Shown: piece by piece, positions 1 to 9,108 of the stretch | Layout: every line of letters begins with the position of its first letter | How positions within the stretch are numbered: the first letter of the stretch is position 1 | Source: an uncultured Barnesiella sp. | GTDB lineage: Bacteria; Bacteroidota; Bacteroidia; Bacteroidales; Barnesiellaceae | Direction: 5' to 3' | NCBI GenBank assembly: GCA_944320995.1 | Contig: CALUJQ010000025.1 | Span: 1 to 45,829, forward strand | DNA length: 45,829 nt | Notes under the pieces: generated by a model | The model's input: the letters and a program-made list of their open reading frames with translations, nothing else | What the model was told of the DNA's origin: nothing | Database searches by the model: none | Made by a program: the position numbers and the translations under genes

Positions 1-17
1 CGTTCCGTATAAATGAA

Positions 18-64
18 CCGGGAGGGGGGAGAATACCGTTTTTCGGTTTTCTCCCCCCCCCCGG
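18..64 (-). terminator. Candidate terminator hairpin after the first minus-strand gene
   Basis: A G-rich arm (about 18-33) pairs with a C-rich arm (about 49-64, containing a run of ten C) around an ACCG/CGGT inner stem and a T-rich loop. It lies directly downstream of the stop codon at 68 of the minus-strand gene. There is no clean U-run after the stem in the minus direction, so termination is inferred from position and stem strength only. Confidence 0.5.
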
Positions 65-67
65 TGT

Positions 68-2641
68 TTAGTAGAGACGATCCTCGCTGGTGATGATGTC
101 GAAAAGGACATCGGCCCCCGAAAGGTGAAAATCGGGAAAGACACTCCCCGATAGGGCAAGTCTGTAATATTTGTAAGCCGGCCCGGTGAAACGGTGGGAC
201 AATTGCTCCGGTATCCTGTGCAAGATAGTCTGTCTATAAATTTGCATCATATTGTCCCTTGCGTTGTTTCCGCCCCAAAGCGAAACCGTCACGCCTCCTT
301 CTTTCGCCGAGAGTCTCCAAATCACTTTCCGCCATCGTTGGTATCCTTCGCTTTGTAGAGTGATGGGCCGCGATATGAGGGCTATCGGTATCGCGATGTT
401 GTGACTTTCCTGTTGTAAATTATAGACGTATCCATCGGGGGCTTGGCCGATCAGATGGGAGGTGTCGTAAAACAGCGTCGTATAGACGAGGGACAGACGG
501 TACATATACAACGTGGGTAGATGTATGATTAGAGAATACTCGAGTTCGGTGTTACAACAAATCAACTCCTTTTCGGTTGCGTTGTAGGCGATGGAGCAGT
601 TCTTGAAATATTCCGACAGAGGAGTCGGGTCTTCACACGCCTGTTTCAGATTGGCGAAATAATGATACTGAACCAGATCATTGTTTTCGTAAGGAAATTC
701 GTCGAACGACAAGACCGGTTGTATTTCGGCTCCTCGTAAGATAGATAATCCTTTTCGAGTTGCGAATATAATGGAGTCTTCGAGCGGGACTATGGGATAC
801 TCTTTCAAGATGGATTCCCGACTCAGTTGGTGCTGGGCGCTGTAACAGGCTCCGCCGGTTCCATTTTGCAAGGCCCATATCCCCTCTTCGGTAAAAAGGT
901 ATAGCGGGAACTCTCCGAACTGCCCTTCCGAGAGTGCTGCGGTAATCGTTGCTATTCCTGTGATGTCGCAGTTTGAGACCGAGTAGGTCTGTTCGGCCGG
1001 AAAGATAAACGGATTTTCATACTCCGAGACGCGCAATATGTTGGATTGCTCGTAAGTGTCGTTGCTGGACGATGGCACGGAAAAAGAGCTCACTATCGAG
1101 CCATTGGACAAGGCAATCGGGGTGAACGATTCGTCCAAATAATCGGCACGGTTTTCATACTCCGAAGGAGTGAGATTGAAACTCCTTTTATACGTCTCTG
1201 TACCTTTTTTTATGACAATATCCATTTTGTAGGCATTGCTGTCGGGATAAGAAAGGAATGGCGAGAGTTGGTCGGAAAAGTACTTTAACTGTCCGCTCCA
1301 GACCACTCTCGATTCGCCCCGTTCCGTTTTCAGATAAGTGCAGATGTAAGCATCGACCGTTTGGGTATCGTTGCCATTCCCTACAAGAAACTGGCTCAAA
1401 GGGAAGCCGGGGAACATCTTTTTTTTCAAGTTGGCAAGGTGCAATCTCTTGTTGTGGACATAGCTCACTTGTGCCCCCGTGGAGAGCAGGGTGGTATTGT
1501 CGGGCGAGAGGACCTCTTCGTGCACAAGCTGGTCGGGGCGTATCTCGTTGTCGAGTTCATACGAGGAGCCTTCTTTCCAGTCGCTCCAATCCTCGAAGGA
1601 GGCTATCTTGTAGAAAAGCGGAGCCTGCAAATACCGGTCCTTTATCTCTTTTTTGTCGAGAAAAGATATGTCGCCATTGAGGTAGAACGTGATTGTTCCG
1701 CTTGTCTCGGTACGTTCGATTGAGAATTGGAGTCCCTGTTGTTTCTGGTCGGGCTCGAAAATCGTGACCTCGGGGGCCACAAAGAAATCGATGCTTCTCA
1801 CAATATCTTTCCAGTTGTCGAGATTCAGTTTGTGGATATAGTATTTGATACTGTAATTCTCGGCAATGATTTGTCCTTCATAAGAGCCGGTACATACGTT
1901 GTTGGAGTTTTTCAGCCGTATTTTCATTTGGCAAGGCTGTATGGGCTTGGATAAGGAAATCATGGCCGGGGCCGATGAGAATATTTGGCTGCCGTCGTAC
2001 AGTGTAATCGCATAGCGTATGAGAATGGGCTGTATGAAGTAATGCCGGTTCCAAGCCTTTTCTTGTAATTGGAAAAAGGCATTGTAATAGGCGTCGTTGA
2101 AGTAGTTTATATCGGCTGTTTCGAGTCGGGAGGGGTTGACATACGACTCTAAAAATGTATATTCGTTCACCCAATAGGCATCGGTGTACCTCACGTATGG
2201 GAAGAACGATATTTCGGGCATCTCGGGTTTCTCGCCCAAGAAAACATATTCGCCGTCTTTGTAGAGCAGGTAATACGTCCGTTCCGAACTTATGACGATA
2301 AGGGTGTTGCCTATCGATTGGGCCGAGAGGATTTCTTCTTCTTTCAAATCGAATAACAGGAGCGATTTATTTTGTATCTTCCCACTCTCTTTCTCCATTG
2401 ATGCCTCCCAATAAAGCTCAGACTTATAAGCCGATATGTGATGCTCGCCATCGTAGCAATGGTGTATGTAAATGAGTTTGTGTTCGGTATTGTACAACTT
2501 GTATAAGAACTCGGGAGTTCCTACCGGGACCAGTTCTCCCGATTTCCGTCGTAGGTTCACGATGCTCGTGCAGTCGCCCGGTTGTGCCGATGCGGGTGAT
2601 GAATAGCGATTCATTCCATTAAATATGATTCTCGATTTCAT
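68..2641 (-). CDS. Unrecognised large protein, possibly beta-propeller or phage-structural-like
   Basis: I do not recognise a named family. The protein is 857 residues from the ATG at 2641. The reading frame is open further upstream to 2845, but that stretch is low-complexity and contains the leader inverted repeats and the promoter, so the later ATG is preferred. There is no signal peptide or membrane segment. The N-terminus holds the phrase VNLRRKSGELVPVGTPEFLY, and the body is rich in short beta-strand-like segments with aromatic and Asp/Gly turns, suggesting a beta-propeller or other all-beta fold. The C-terminal part (ISRPITLQSEGYQRWRKVIW) resembles, from memory, proteins near Bacteroidales phage or element tail genes; this is weak. 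No other phage gene is visible. It stands alone, with its own promoter and a terminator-like hairpin after the stop. Confidence 0.7.
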   Translation of the reverse strand: MKSRIIFNGMNRYSSPASAQPGDCTSIVNLRRKSGELVPVGTPEFLYKLYNTEHKLIYIHHCYDGEHHISAYKSELYWEASMEKESGKIQNKSLLLFDLKEEEILSAQSIGNTLIVISSERTYYLLYKDGEYVFLGEKPEMPEISFFPYVRYTDAYWVNEYTFLESYVNPSRLETADINYFNDAYYNAFFQLQEKAWNRHYFIQPILIRYAITLYDGSQIFSSAPAMISLSKPIQPCQMKIRLKNSNNVCTGSYEGQIIAENYSIKYYIHKLNLDNWKDIVRSIDFFVAPEVTIFEPDQKQQGLQFSIERTETSGTITFYLNGDISFLDKKEIKDRYLQAPLFYKIASFEDWSDWKEGSSYELDNEIRPDQLVHEEVLSPDNTTLLSTGAQVSYVHNKRLHLANLKKKMFPGFPLSQFLVGNGNDTQTVDAYICTYLKTERGESRVVWSGQLKYFSDQLSPFLSYPDSNAYKMDIVIKKGTETYKRSFNLTPSEYENRADYLDESFTPIALSNGSIVSSFSVPSSSNDTYEQSNILRVSEYENPFIFPAEQTYSVSNCDITGIATITAALSEGQFGEFPLYLFTEEGIWALQNGTGGACYSAQHQLSRESILKEYPIVPLEDSIIFATRKGLSILRGAEIQPVLSFDEFPYENNDLVQYHYFANLKQACEDPTPLSEYFKNCSIAYNATEKELICCNTELEYSLIIHLPTLYMYRLSLVYTTLFYDTSHLIGQAPDGYVYNLQQESHNIAIPIALISRPITLQSEGYQRWRKVIWRLSAKEGGVTVSLWGGNNARDNMMQIYRQTILHRIPEQLSHRFTGPAYKYYRLALSGSVFPDFHLSGADVLFDIITSEDRLY

Positions 2642-2718
2642 AAGGCAGAAAAATTTCCGGTAAAAGTAAGTCCGATTTTTCTCGCGTTTTTGGCATAATG
2701 ATACTCTTTGGAGAGAAA

Positions 2719-2801
2719 GAGACTCCTTCCATGCTGCTATTGATAAATTGTGGAAAAATAAAAAAAAGGAAGGAGTCTCCCGTTTCCCGTTCCCGGGAAA
2801 C
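2719..2801 (-). promoter_or_regulatory. Structured 5' leader: two inverted repeats
   Basis: Two inverted repeats lie between the candidate promoter and the start codon of the minus-strand gene. One is a perfect 12-bp repeat, GAGACTCCTTCC (2719-2730) with GGAAGGAGTCTC (2768-2779), around an AT-rich 37-nt spacer with an A-run (U-run in the transcript). The other is a perfect 8-bp hairpin, GTTTCCCG (2782-2789) with CGGGAAAC (2794-2801) and a 4-nt loop. Transcribed leftwards, the 8-bp hairpin comes first, then the large stem. This could be an attenuator, a protein-binding site or an mRNA-stability element; the sequence does not decide. Confidence 0.5.
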
Positions 2802-2812
2802 TGCGCAATAGC

Positions 2813-2846
2813 CAAACATAACCAATCACAGGGATTATTGTGCAAA
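2813..2846 (-). promoter_or_regulatory. Bacteroidetes-type promoter for the 857-residue gene
   Basis: On the minus strand, TTTG (2846-2843) is followed after 22 nt by TATGTTTG (2820-2813), an exact match to the Bacteroidetes -7 consensus TAnnTTTG. The predicted start near 2806 leaves a leader of about 165 nt before the ATG at 2641. The rest of the gene-free stretch 2642-3003 holds the leader repeats and the promoter of the next gene; I see no small gene in it. Confidence 0.55.
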
Positions 2847-2976
2847 TAAGTTTACCTTGTGTAACTCCACAATACAACAATGCTGTATGACAATGGTTCA
2901 CGACAGCGGGGTATAAAAAACGATACTCTCGCAGGGAGTTTTTCTGTTTTGGCGTTTTTCTTTACGGGAAAATGAT

Positions 2977-2984
2977 TATCTTCG
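2977..2984 (+). promoter_or_regulatory. Candidate -7 element for the Ppx/GppA gene
   Basis: TATCTTCG matches the -7 consensus TAnnTTTG at seven of eight positions and lies 19 nt before the ATG at 3004. A TTTG at 2948-2951 is the nearest -33 candidate, but its spacing of 25 nt is long. Confidence 0.4.
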
Positions 2985-3003
2985 CTTTAACAATCAAGAC
3001 GAT

Positions 3004-3903
3004 ATGGAAAGACTTAATTTCGCAGCGATAGATATAGGCTCTAATGCGGTGAGGCTGCTCATCAAGGGTATCTGTCCGGGAGAGCGGGAGGCCGATTTGG
3101 AGAAGGTATTCATTGTGCGTATCCCCCTTCGGTTGGGGCAGGATACGTTTACCCGAGGGCGCATCTCTACGGAGAAGACCGAAAAGTTGTTGCGGCTTAT
3201 GAATGCGTTTGCGCAGTTGATGCAGGTTTATAATGTCTTGTCCTATCGGGCATGTGCGACATCGGCCATGCGCGATTCGTCGAACGGAGCCGAGATCGTG
3301 AGGTATATCTCTGAAAAAAGCGGCGTGAATATCGAAATCATCAACGGTCTCGAAGAAGCCCGTATCGTATATGACAGCCATAGTGTAGATGAGTTGGAGC
3401 AAGATGGCGATTTTGTCTATGTCGATGTGGGAGGAGGAAGCACCGAGATAAGCATCATCAGCAATCGCTCGCTGCTTCAATCGCAATCGTACAACATCGG
3501 GACGGTGCGTATTTTAAATAAGAAATTGAGCCGGAGCGAACTGTTTCGCATGTATCGAGACTTGAAAGCACTGAAAGAGAACTATCCCCATACTTCGATT
3601 ATCGGGTCGGGCGGGAATATCAACAAATTGCACCATTTGGCCGGAATATCGAGAAAAGAGCCTTTGACGGTGGATCGCCTCCTTTCGTTGCGGAATGAAT
3701 TGAATAGCTACTCTGTGGTCGAGCGTATGGAGAGGTTCGGATTAAAGCCCGACCGTGCCGATGTGATTGTCCCGGCCGCCGACATCTATTTGCAGATAGC
3801 CTCGCATATCGGAGCGCAAGAAATATGGGTACCCACCATCGGAATCGTCGATGGGATCATATACACCCTTTGTTCCGAATATTTGAAAACAGCAAGGAGG
3901 TAA
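3004..3903 (+). CDS. Ppx/GppA-family phosphatase (exopolyphosphatase-like)
   Basis: Short (299 residues) Ppx/GppA phosphatase of the acetate kinase/Hsp70-type ATPase fold. Family members hydrolyse polyphosphate or pppGpp. The phosphate-1 loop is visible near residues 8-20 (AIDIGSNAVRLLI). The second glycine-rich phosphate loop is near 138-149 (YVDVGGGSTEIS), and a third (IIGSGGNINKL) is near 200-210. The C-terminal HD-like extension of longer Ppx enzymes is absent, as in many Bacteroidetes homologues. It converges on the cytidylate-kinase-like gene with only 7 nt between stop codons, and no polyphosphate kinase is nearby. Whether polyphosphate or pppGpp is the substrate cannot be told from sequence. 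Confidence 0.88.
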   Translation: MERLNFAAIDIGSNAVRLLIKGICPGEREADLEKVFIVRIPLRLGQDTFTRGRISTEKTEKLLRLMNAFAQLMQVYNVLSYRACATSAMRDSSNGAEIVRYISEKSGVNIEIINGLEEARIVYDSHSVDELEQDGDFVYVDVGGGSTEISIISNRSLLQSQSYNIGTVRILNKKLSRSELFRMYRDLKALKENYPHTSIIGSGGNINKLHHLAGISRKEPLTVDRLLSLRNELNSYSVVERMERFGLKPDRADVIVPAADIYLQIASHIGAQEIWVPTIGIVDGIIYTLCSEYLKTARR

Positions 3904-3910
3904 AGCGTCA

Positions 3911-4564
3911 TTAATACGATTCTTTCTTATCCCACTTGGGCATTTCTCCTTTCTTTTGGATAAAATCCCGAATGAACAAAGCCGTATCTTCGCTCCCTAA
4001 GATAGAGGAGTCGATCGAGAGGTCATACGACGAAGCGACTCCCCAGCCTTTGTCGGTGTAAAAATTGTAATAGGCCGCCCGCAGTTTATTCTTCTTTTCG
4101 GCGAGGTCGATCGCCTCTTTGCGGGTCAATCCTTGGGAGCGGCTGAGGATTCTTGTGATCCGGTCTTCGAGCGGTGCATGTATAAATATGTTGTAACAGC
4201 GGGGATATTGTCGCAGTATATAATCGGCACAACGGCCCACGATGACACACGACTGTGTCTCGGCCAAGTGACGGATTACATCGGACTGGAATTTGAAAAT
4301 ATATTCATTCGACAACCCACCGTCGCCCCATAATCCGCCTGCGCCGGTAAGCCAGTTGATCGAAAAAGAATTGAGCAAGGCGCTCGGCGCGCGCTCGTCG
4401 GCCTTCTCGAAATACTCTGTGCTAAGCCCGCTCGATTTCGAAGCCTCGTTAATCAACTCTTTGTCGTAATAGGCAATGCCGAATAATTCGGCTACCCGTT
4501 TCCCTATTTCGCGGCCTCCGCTGCCGAATTGCCGGCCTATGGTGATGATGAGGTTGTTGTTCAT
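3911..4564 (-). CDS. Cytidylate kinase-like family protein
   Basis: 217-residue P-loop kinase of the cytidylate-kinase-like family (AAA_26 type), found widely in Bacteroidales in addition to the true Cmk. The Walker A region is GRQFGSGGREIGKR, about residues 10-23. An Arg-rich lid-like segment (DRITRILSRSQGLTRKEAID, about 130-150) and a nearby CVIVGRCADYILR strand follow. Substrate is unknown; CMP is not assured, because family members lack some CMP-binding features. A -7 element TAAGTTTG on the minus strand lies just upstream. It is transcribed divergently from the small unknown gene at 4744 and convergently with the Ppx gene. Confidence 0.85.
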   Translation of the reverse strand: MNNNLIITIGRQFGSGGREIGKRVAELFGIAYYDKELINEASKSSGLSTEYFEKADERAPSALLNSFSINWLTGAGGLWGDGGLSNEYIFKFQSDVIRHLAETQSCVIVGRCADYILRQYPRCYNIFIHAPLEDRITRILSRSQGLTRKEAIDLAEKKNKLRAAYYNFYTDKGWGVASSYDLSIDSSILGSEDTALFIRDFIQKKGEMPKWDKKESY

Positions 4565-4590
4565 GATAATTGCATTCGATTATTCAGTAG

Positions 4591-4598
4591 CAAACTTA
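4591..4598 (-). promoter_or_regulatory. -7 element for the cytidylate-kinase-like gene
   Basis: TAAGTTTG on the minus strand is an exact TAnnTTTG match, 27 nt upstream of the ATG at 4564. No clear TTTG is found at the -33 position. Confidence 0.5.
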
Positions 4599-4690
4599 CG
4601 TCAAAAAAATATTAATTCCTATATCGGACTCCCTTTTTTTCGCCCTTCTCGCTGTTTTTCGGGCTTCCGGGAACACTTTTCCCTAAATAT

Positions 4691-4721
4691 TTTGTCACGA
4701 AAAAAAGTTTTATTTAATTTG
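4691..4721 (+). promoter_or_regulatory. Promoter for the 125-residue unknown gene
   Basis: TTTG (4691-4694), 19 nt, then TTAATTTG (4714-4721), one mismatch from TAnnTTTG at ideal spacing. It is followed by TAT and lies 22 nt before the ATG at 4744. The same TTAATTTGTAT string precedes the DUF349 gene. Confidence 0.5.
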
Positions 4722-4743
4722 TATCGCTCAAAAGAGGTAAACG

Positions 4744-5121
4744 ATGAATAACGATTTGAAAAAAATATTGAATAGTGATACCGACGGATTGCTTACCTAT
4801 GAATATATAGCCAATCACATGGGCTCTTGCGACGACGACATGCCGGCTCTCGCCGACAATATCATTCGCGTCGATATGAGCGGACAGATTACGGTGAGTG
4901 CAGCTTTGTACCTGCATGCGACAGGCCCCGATAAATATAAGGATATAATCGACAAACTTATCGCCGCTTCTCTTTCGAAGGACAGGGAACACAAATACAT
5001 TGTCGATTTGTTGCCGGGAATTTGGGGAGAGGACTATAAATCGCATGTCGATGAGTTGAATCGGACGAGCGACAATTTCCGGCGCATATACAAGCGAGTG
5101 TATGCCAACGATGTGATTTGA
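4744..5121 (+). CDS. Small acidic protein of unknown function
   Basis: 125 residues, not recognised. There is no signal peptide and no transmembrane segment, so it is probably cytoplasmic. It has an acidic N-terminal half (MGSCDDDMPALADNIIR) and a predicted helical C-terminal half with charged Lys/Arg/Asp residues (SHVDELNRTSDNFRRIYKRV). Coding use matches its neighbours. It has its own well-spaced promoter and is closed by a strong intrinsic terminator, so it is a monocistronic unit. The start is the first ATG after the promoter. The name should stay hypothetical. Confidence 0.75.
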   Translation: MNNDLKKILNSDTDGLLTYEYIANHMGSCDDDMPALADNIIRVDMSGQITVSAALYLHATGPDKYKDIIDKLIAASLSKDREHKYIVDLLPGIWGEDYKSHVDELNRTSDNFRRIYKRVYANDVI

Positions 5122-5137
5122 TTTTTGAAGAAATAAG

Positions 5138-5192
5138 AAAGACAGGGCGCCGGCTTTTCCCGACAGAGGAGGAGTTGGCGTCCTGTCTTTTT
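5138..5192 (+). terminator. Intrinsic terminator after the 125-residue gene
   Basis: A 14-bp stem pairs 5138-5151 (AAAGACAGGGCGCC) with 5177-5190 with one wobble pair, around a 25-nt loop, and is followed by T residues to 5192. The gene-free stretch 5122-5436 otherwise holds an AT-rich region with the promoter of the T9SS cluster. Confidence 0.85.
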
Positions 5193-5350
5193 GAATGCAC
5201 ATTCACCGGCACACCTGTCGGGACACTCTTCTAATCGTGGTAAAATTTATAAACATAGAGTTTTTTGCATAAAAATCCTTCTTCTTTATAAAATTAATTT
5301 TCTATTGATAATATTTTCGTTGAATTTCTAAAATATTAATTACAAATTTG

Positions 5351-5358
5351 TATATTTG
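5351..5358 (+). promoter_or_regulatory. -7 element upstream of the T9SS protein cluster
   Basis: TATATTTG is an exact TAnnTTTG match in an AT-rich region, followed by GC and about 78 nt of leader before the ATG at 5437. No good -33 TTTG is seen at 19-22 nt. Confidence 0.5.
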
Positions 5359-5436
5359 CTGCATCTGGATTAATATTTCCTTATTTTCTATTGCATCATG
5401 TAATGTGGATTCATATAAACCTAATAAATATTTACA

Positions 5437-8400
5437 ATGATAAAGAAAATTACATTTGTTCTTGCAGTTTTCCTGTCAATAATAGGGCTGCGAGCGGAAA
5501 CCTTGTTGAACGAAGGGTTTGAATCTTGGTCTAAGATCAATTTCCCGGCCGAGGGCTGGACGGTAATCAACGATACCCAAGAGGGCACGGTCAATCACTG
5601 GGGGATCTATACCGGGCTTTCGGGGCAACAGGCCCTCTATTGTAGCGCGGGTGAATGGGCAATCGATGGGCAGAGCCCCGAGCCTGTAAAAGAGGAGTGG
5701 ATTATTACTCCGGCGCTTACGTTGGGCGACACCAATTACAACCTTACGTTTCTGTGGGAAGGCGCTTCGGTTGCCGCATTTAACAACGAGTATGATTTGC
5801 AAGTGCGTGTGACCGCAGACGATGGCGAGAATTGGGATACTATTTTCTCATTCCTCGATCAAGAAGATGTCGAGAACAGCGGGGTGGTATATCCATGGAC
5901 TGCATGGACACCGTATTCCTCGAAGTTAAGCCTCAAAGCCTATGCCGGCAAGACCATCAAGATTGCATTTGTGCATTGTCTGCTGGTCTGCAAAAGTGGC
6001 GCCGGTAACAGCGCATGGGTTGACGATGTAGTGGTAGAGGCCGGCGAGGCTATCGAGAGCCCCATAGCCGATGTGACCCCGACATCGTATATTTTCCCGG
6101 GCACCTATATCGGAGTAGGCAAGTGGTCCGAAAAATTTGCGTTGAGCAACAAAGGCGTAGGCTCTTTGACTGTAAGCGGCATTTCGGGATTGGACGATAC
6201 CGATTTCTCGACCAACCTTGTTCCGGAAGATGTTTCAATTAAACCGGGAGCCGAATATGAGTTTTATGTAAAATATACTCCCTCTTCGGTCATGAGTCCC
6301 AAAAATGCCACGATGACTATTCACACCAATGGCGGCGATGTGTCGATCGCTTTGGAGGGTACGAAAATAATTCTGCCCGATGAGTACAATATCGAGAGTT
6401 TCGAGGGTAATGTATTCCCCCCGCTAGGGTGGACAGCCGATCAAGATTGGGCGCAGACCGGATCTTATGCCATTTCGGGCGATTATTCGGCTTATTGCTC
6501 CTTCTCCGGAAATAATCCCACGTTGGTATCGCCTCGCCTCGACTGTTCCGAAGGCTCGCATGAACTGCAATTCGACTATGCCAATATTTGGGAAGCTACG
6601 GCCGACGACGCAGCCGGTCCCGAGAGTGAATTTGAAGTCTATTTCTCGAAAGACGGTAAAAATTCATGGACCAAAATCGCCTCTTGCGATTCGATCAACG
6701 CATGGACACATGTTGCAGTCGATTTGGGTACGCCCGCTTCGGACAACTGCTATGTGATGTTTAAATATGTATTGGAAGCCGATTTGTCGGGCGGATATGA
6801 CTATATACCCGAATATTCCACCACCTGCTTGGACGATGTTATTCTGCCTCCTTTCTATGGAAGGACCGATGCTCCGGGAGCTGTGACAACCCCTTCTCCG
6901 GAAAATGGAGCCACCGACGTATTTAATGAAGATCTCGTACTCACTTGGAGTGGAGCCCAATTTGCACAAGGATATAAAGTATATGTGGGAACTTCGGCTA
7001 CCGACTTTTCGGTTGTCGATGGTGTTGAGGTGACAGAATGCACCTATACGATTCCTTCGCTCGAGTATGAGAAGACTTACTACTGGAAAGTAGTCGCTTA
7101 CAACGATAATGGCGAAACCGCTGCCCCCGAGGTTTGGAGTTTTACCACAATTGCCGATCCTACGGTCAGCACATTCCCGTGGTCCGAAGGATTCGAAGGC
7201 GAGGTATTCCCCCCGCTCGGTTGGAGACATATATATGATGGAAATACCGATTGGGACAGAACCAATTATAATGCGTATGACGGTACCTATTCGGCTATTA
7301 TTTCAGCCGGAGGCAGCTACCAACAAGGTATTTTGCAAACCCCGCCCATGGTGTTGCCTGCCGACAAGGATATGCAAATCAGTTTCTATTGGGGTAACAA
7401 TGTTCCCGCCGGGTTGACCAAGTCGGTCCAAGAAACTACAACGATCGGTAAAGACACGCTCTACTTTGAAGTAAGAGTTGATGGTGAATGGAAAGAGTTG
7501 GCCCATATCTCTGCCGATCAGAAAGAAGGACAACAGTGGGAACGCCAGCGCATAGTTTTGTCCGATTATAGAGGCAAAACGGTCAATTTCCGTTGGCGTT
7601 ACAGCACAATCGATTATATGGGTGCCGGTGGCGCATTGGACAATATTCTGCTCGAAGAAGCTCCCACTGCCGGAAAAGCCGTGATCGATGTCTCCTCTTG
7701 GAATGCAGGCGATGTCAACTACAACAAAGCCGTCACTTCGAAAGTGATGCACTTGTTGAACGACGGAGAGAAAACAATGACCATCACCGACGTATCGTTC
7801 AAAAACAGCAATTTCACCACCTCGTTGCATAAAGACATGGTTTTGGAAAGCCGCGAAAGCGTCGATTTTTACATCACCTTCTCGTCCGGTTCGACAAACG
7901 CTCTCGTAGAGGACGAAATGACGATTACTTTCGAAGACGCTCCTACGGTTACACTGCCCGTGTCGGGTAGGGCGTTGGATCGCTATACCCGCTATTTCAG
8001 TTTCGAGGACGACGAGTTCGGTTCGACCGCTCCTAAGGGCTTTACCACAGTCGATGCCGATCATAGTGCGACAGTTTCGCCTGTGATGATCAATTATCCC
8101 AATATCGGTACGGCTTATGCCTATATCGTAATCAACCAATTGCCCGAACCCGAAGGTGCCGATTGGCGTAATATCTATCCTCGCTCTGGCGACCAATTGT
8201 TAGCAACCATGTCCACCGAAAGTGAGGTAGAGGCTGTCGATTGGCTCATCAGTGAACAGATGACCGCCCGTGAAGGGGCTCACTTCCGCTTCTACGCCAA
8301 ATCGTATGACGGTGATAATACCTATCACCCGTGGTCCTATTTGACCGTATTGGTTAGTACTTCCGACAATGCCACATCGAGTTTCTCGCCAATCGACGGA

Positions 8401-9099
8401 TTTACGTCGGTACAAGTACCGCACAAGAACAACACCGACAGCGAAACTTCGTGGACCGAGTTTGATGTCGATTTGAGCAGCTATGCCGGACAAGCCATCT
8501 ATGTGGCTGTGCGCAACAACACACCGGGCGAAGGCTTTGTGACCTTCTTCGACGATTTCTATTTCGAGAACTTCGAATATGTCGATAGTGACAACAGTGC
8601 TCCCTACTTCACCACGATTCCTTCGACGACTGCGACCGTAGGGAAAACATGGACCTACAACTATGCCGTAGCCGATGCCGATGGTGATGAGTTAACGGTG
8701 ACCTTAGATGGTAAACCCTTCTGGATTAAACATACCGTAGGAACCAATGGCGGTACGCTCTCGGGTATCCCCGGTAAAGTAGAAGACCTCCTCATGAAAC
8801 TTTCGGTTTCCGATGGAACGCATACCACGACACAAGAAATCATGTTGAAGATTACCGATGGATCGGGTATCGAGGTTGTCGATGGCTCTCAACTGAGCGT
8901 ATATCCCAACCCGGTAGTCTCCACGCTCTATTTCACCGACATGTGTGACAAAGTGGTTGTGACCGACATCTCGGGCAAGCAATTGCTCTCGGCCGAAAAT
9001 GTAGAAAGTTTGAACGTTGCCGATTTGTCGGCTGGCATTTACTTTGTAACCATGCAAGTAAATAACGAGATCCGTACGACACAAGTTGTTAAGAAATAA
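5437..9099 (+). CDS. Large secreted choice-of-anchor J protein with T9SS type A sorting domain
   Basis: 1220-residue modular exported protein. A Sec signal peptide occupies residues 1 to about 20 (MIKKITFVLAVFLSIIGLRA). Next come a cleaved-adhesin/choice-of-anchor J module (about 22-200), an ASH/Hydin-like Ig module (about 205-305), a second J module (about 315-475) and an FN3 domain (about 480-575, ending WSFTT). A third J module (about 580-750), another ASH-like module (about 755-850), a fourth J-like module (about 850-1050) and a putative Ig domain (about 1055-1140) follow. The C-terminal T9SS type A sorting domain runs from about 1145 (LSVYPNPVVSTLYF ... TTQVVKK). J modules carry the FEG-VFPPLGW hallmark. 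It is likely exported by T9SS and attached to or released at the surface. No catalytic domain is visible. It sits 9 nt upstream of a shorter paralogue, so the two are probably co-transcribed. Confidence 0.88.
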   Translation: MIKKITFVLAVFLSIIGLRAETLLNEGFESWSKINFPAEGWTVINDTQEGTVNHWGIYTGLSGQQALYCSAGEWAIDGQSPEPVKEEWIITPALTLGDTNYNLTFLWEGASVAAFNNEYDLQVRVTADDGENWDTIFSFLDQEDVENSGVVYPWTAWTPYSSKLSLKAYAGKTIKIAFVHCLLVCKSGAGNSAWVDDVVVEAGEAIESPIADVTPTSYIFPGTYIGVGKWSEKFALSNKGVGSLTVSGISGLDDTDFSTNLVPEDVSIKPGAEYEFYVKYTPSSVMSPKNATMTIHTNGGDVSIALEGTKIILPDEYNIESFEGNVFPPLGWTADQDWAQTGSYAISGDYSAYCSFSGNNPTLVSPRLDCSEGSHELQFDYANIWEATADDAAGPESEFEVYFSKDGKNSWTKIASCDSINAWTHVAVDLGTPASDNCYVMFKYVLEADLSGGYDYIPEYSTTCLDDVILPPFYGRTDAPGAVTTPSPENGATDVFNEDLVLTWSGAQFAQGYKVYVGTSATDFSVVDGVEVTECTYTIPSLEYEKTYYWKVVAYNDNGETAAPEVWSFTTIADPTVSTFPWSEGFEGEVFPPLGWRHIYDGNTDWDRTNYNAYDGTYSAIISAGGSYQQGILQTPPMVLPADKDMQISFYWGNNVPAGLTKSVQETTTIGKDTLYFEVRVDGEWKELAHISADQKEGQQWERQRIVLSDYRGKTVNFRWRYSTIDYMGAGGALDNILLEEAPTAGKAVIDVSSWNAGDVNYNKAVTSKVMHLLNDGEKTMTITDVSFKNSNFTTSLHKDMVLESRESVDFYITFSSGSTNALVEDEMTITFEDAPTVTLPVSGRALDRYTRYFSFEDDEFGSTAPKGFTTVDADHSATVSPVMINYPNIGTAYAYIVINQLPEPEGADWRNIYPRSGDQLLATMSTESEVEAVDWLISEQMTAREGAHFRFYAKSYDGDNTYHPWSYLTVLVSTSDNATSSFSPIDGFTSVQVPHKNNTDSETSWTEFDVDLSSYAGQAIYVAVRNNTPGEGFVTFFDDFYFENFEYVDSDNSAPYFTTIPSTTATVGKTWTYNYAVADADGDELTVTLDGKPFWIKHTVGTNGGTLSGIPGKVEDLLMKLSVSDGTHTTTQEIMLKITDGSGIEVVDGSQLSVYPNPVVSTLYFTDMCDKVVVTDISGKQLLSAENVESLNVADLSAGIYFVTMQVNNEIRTTQVVKK

Positions 9100-9108
9100 T
9101 AGATTGAG

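Noticed and set aside
2924..2946. Plus-strand terminator before the Ppx gene
   Set aside because: The ACTCTC/GGGAGT stem is short with a 3-nt loop, and there is no upstream plus-strand gene to terminate.
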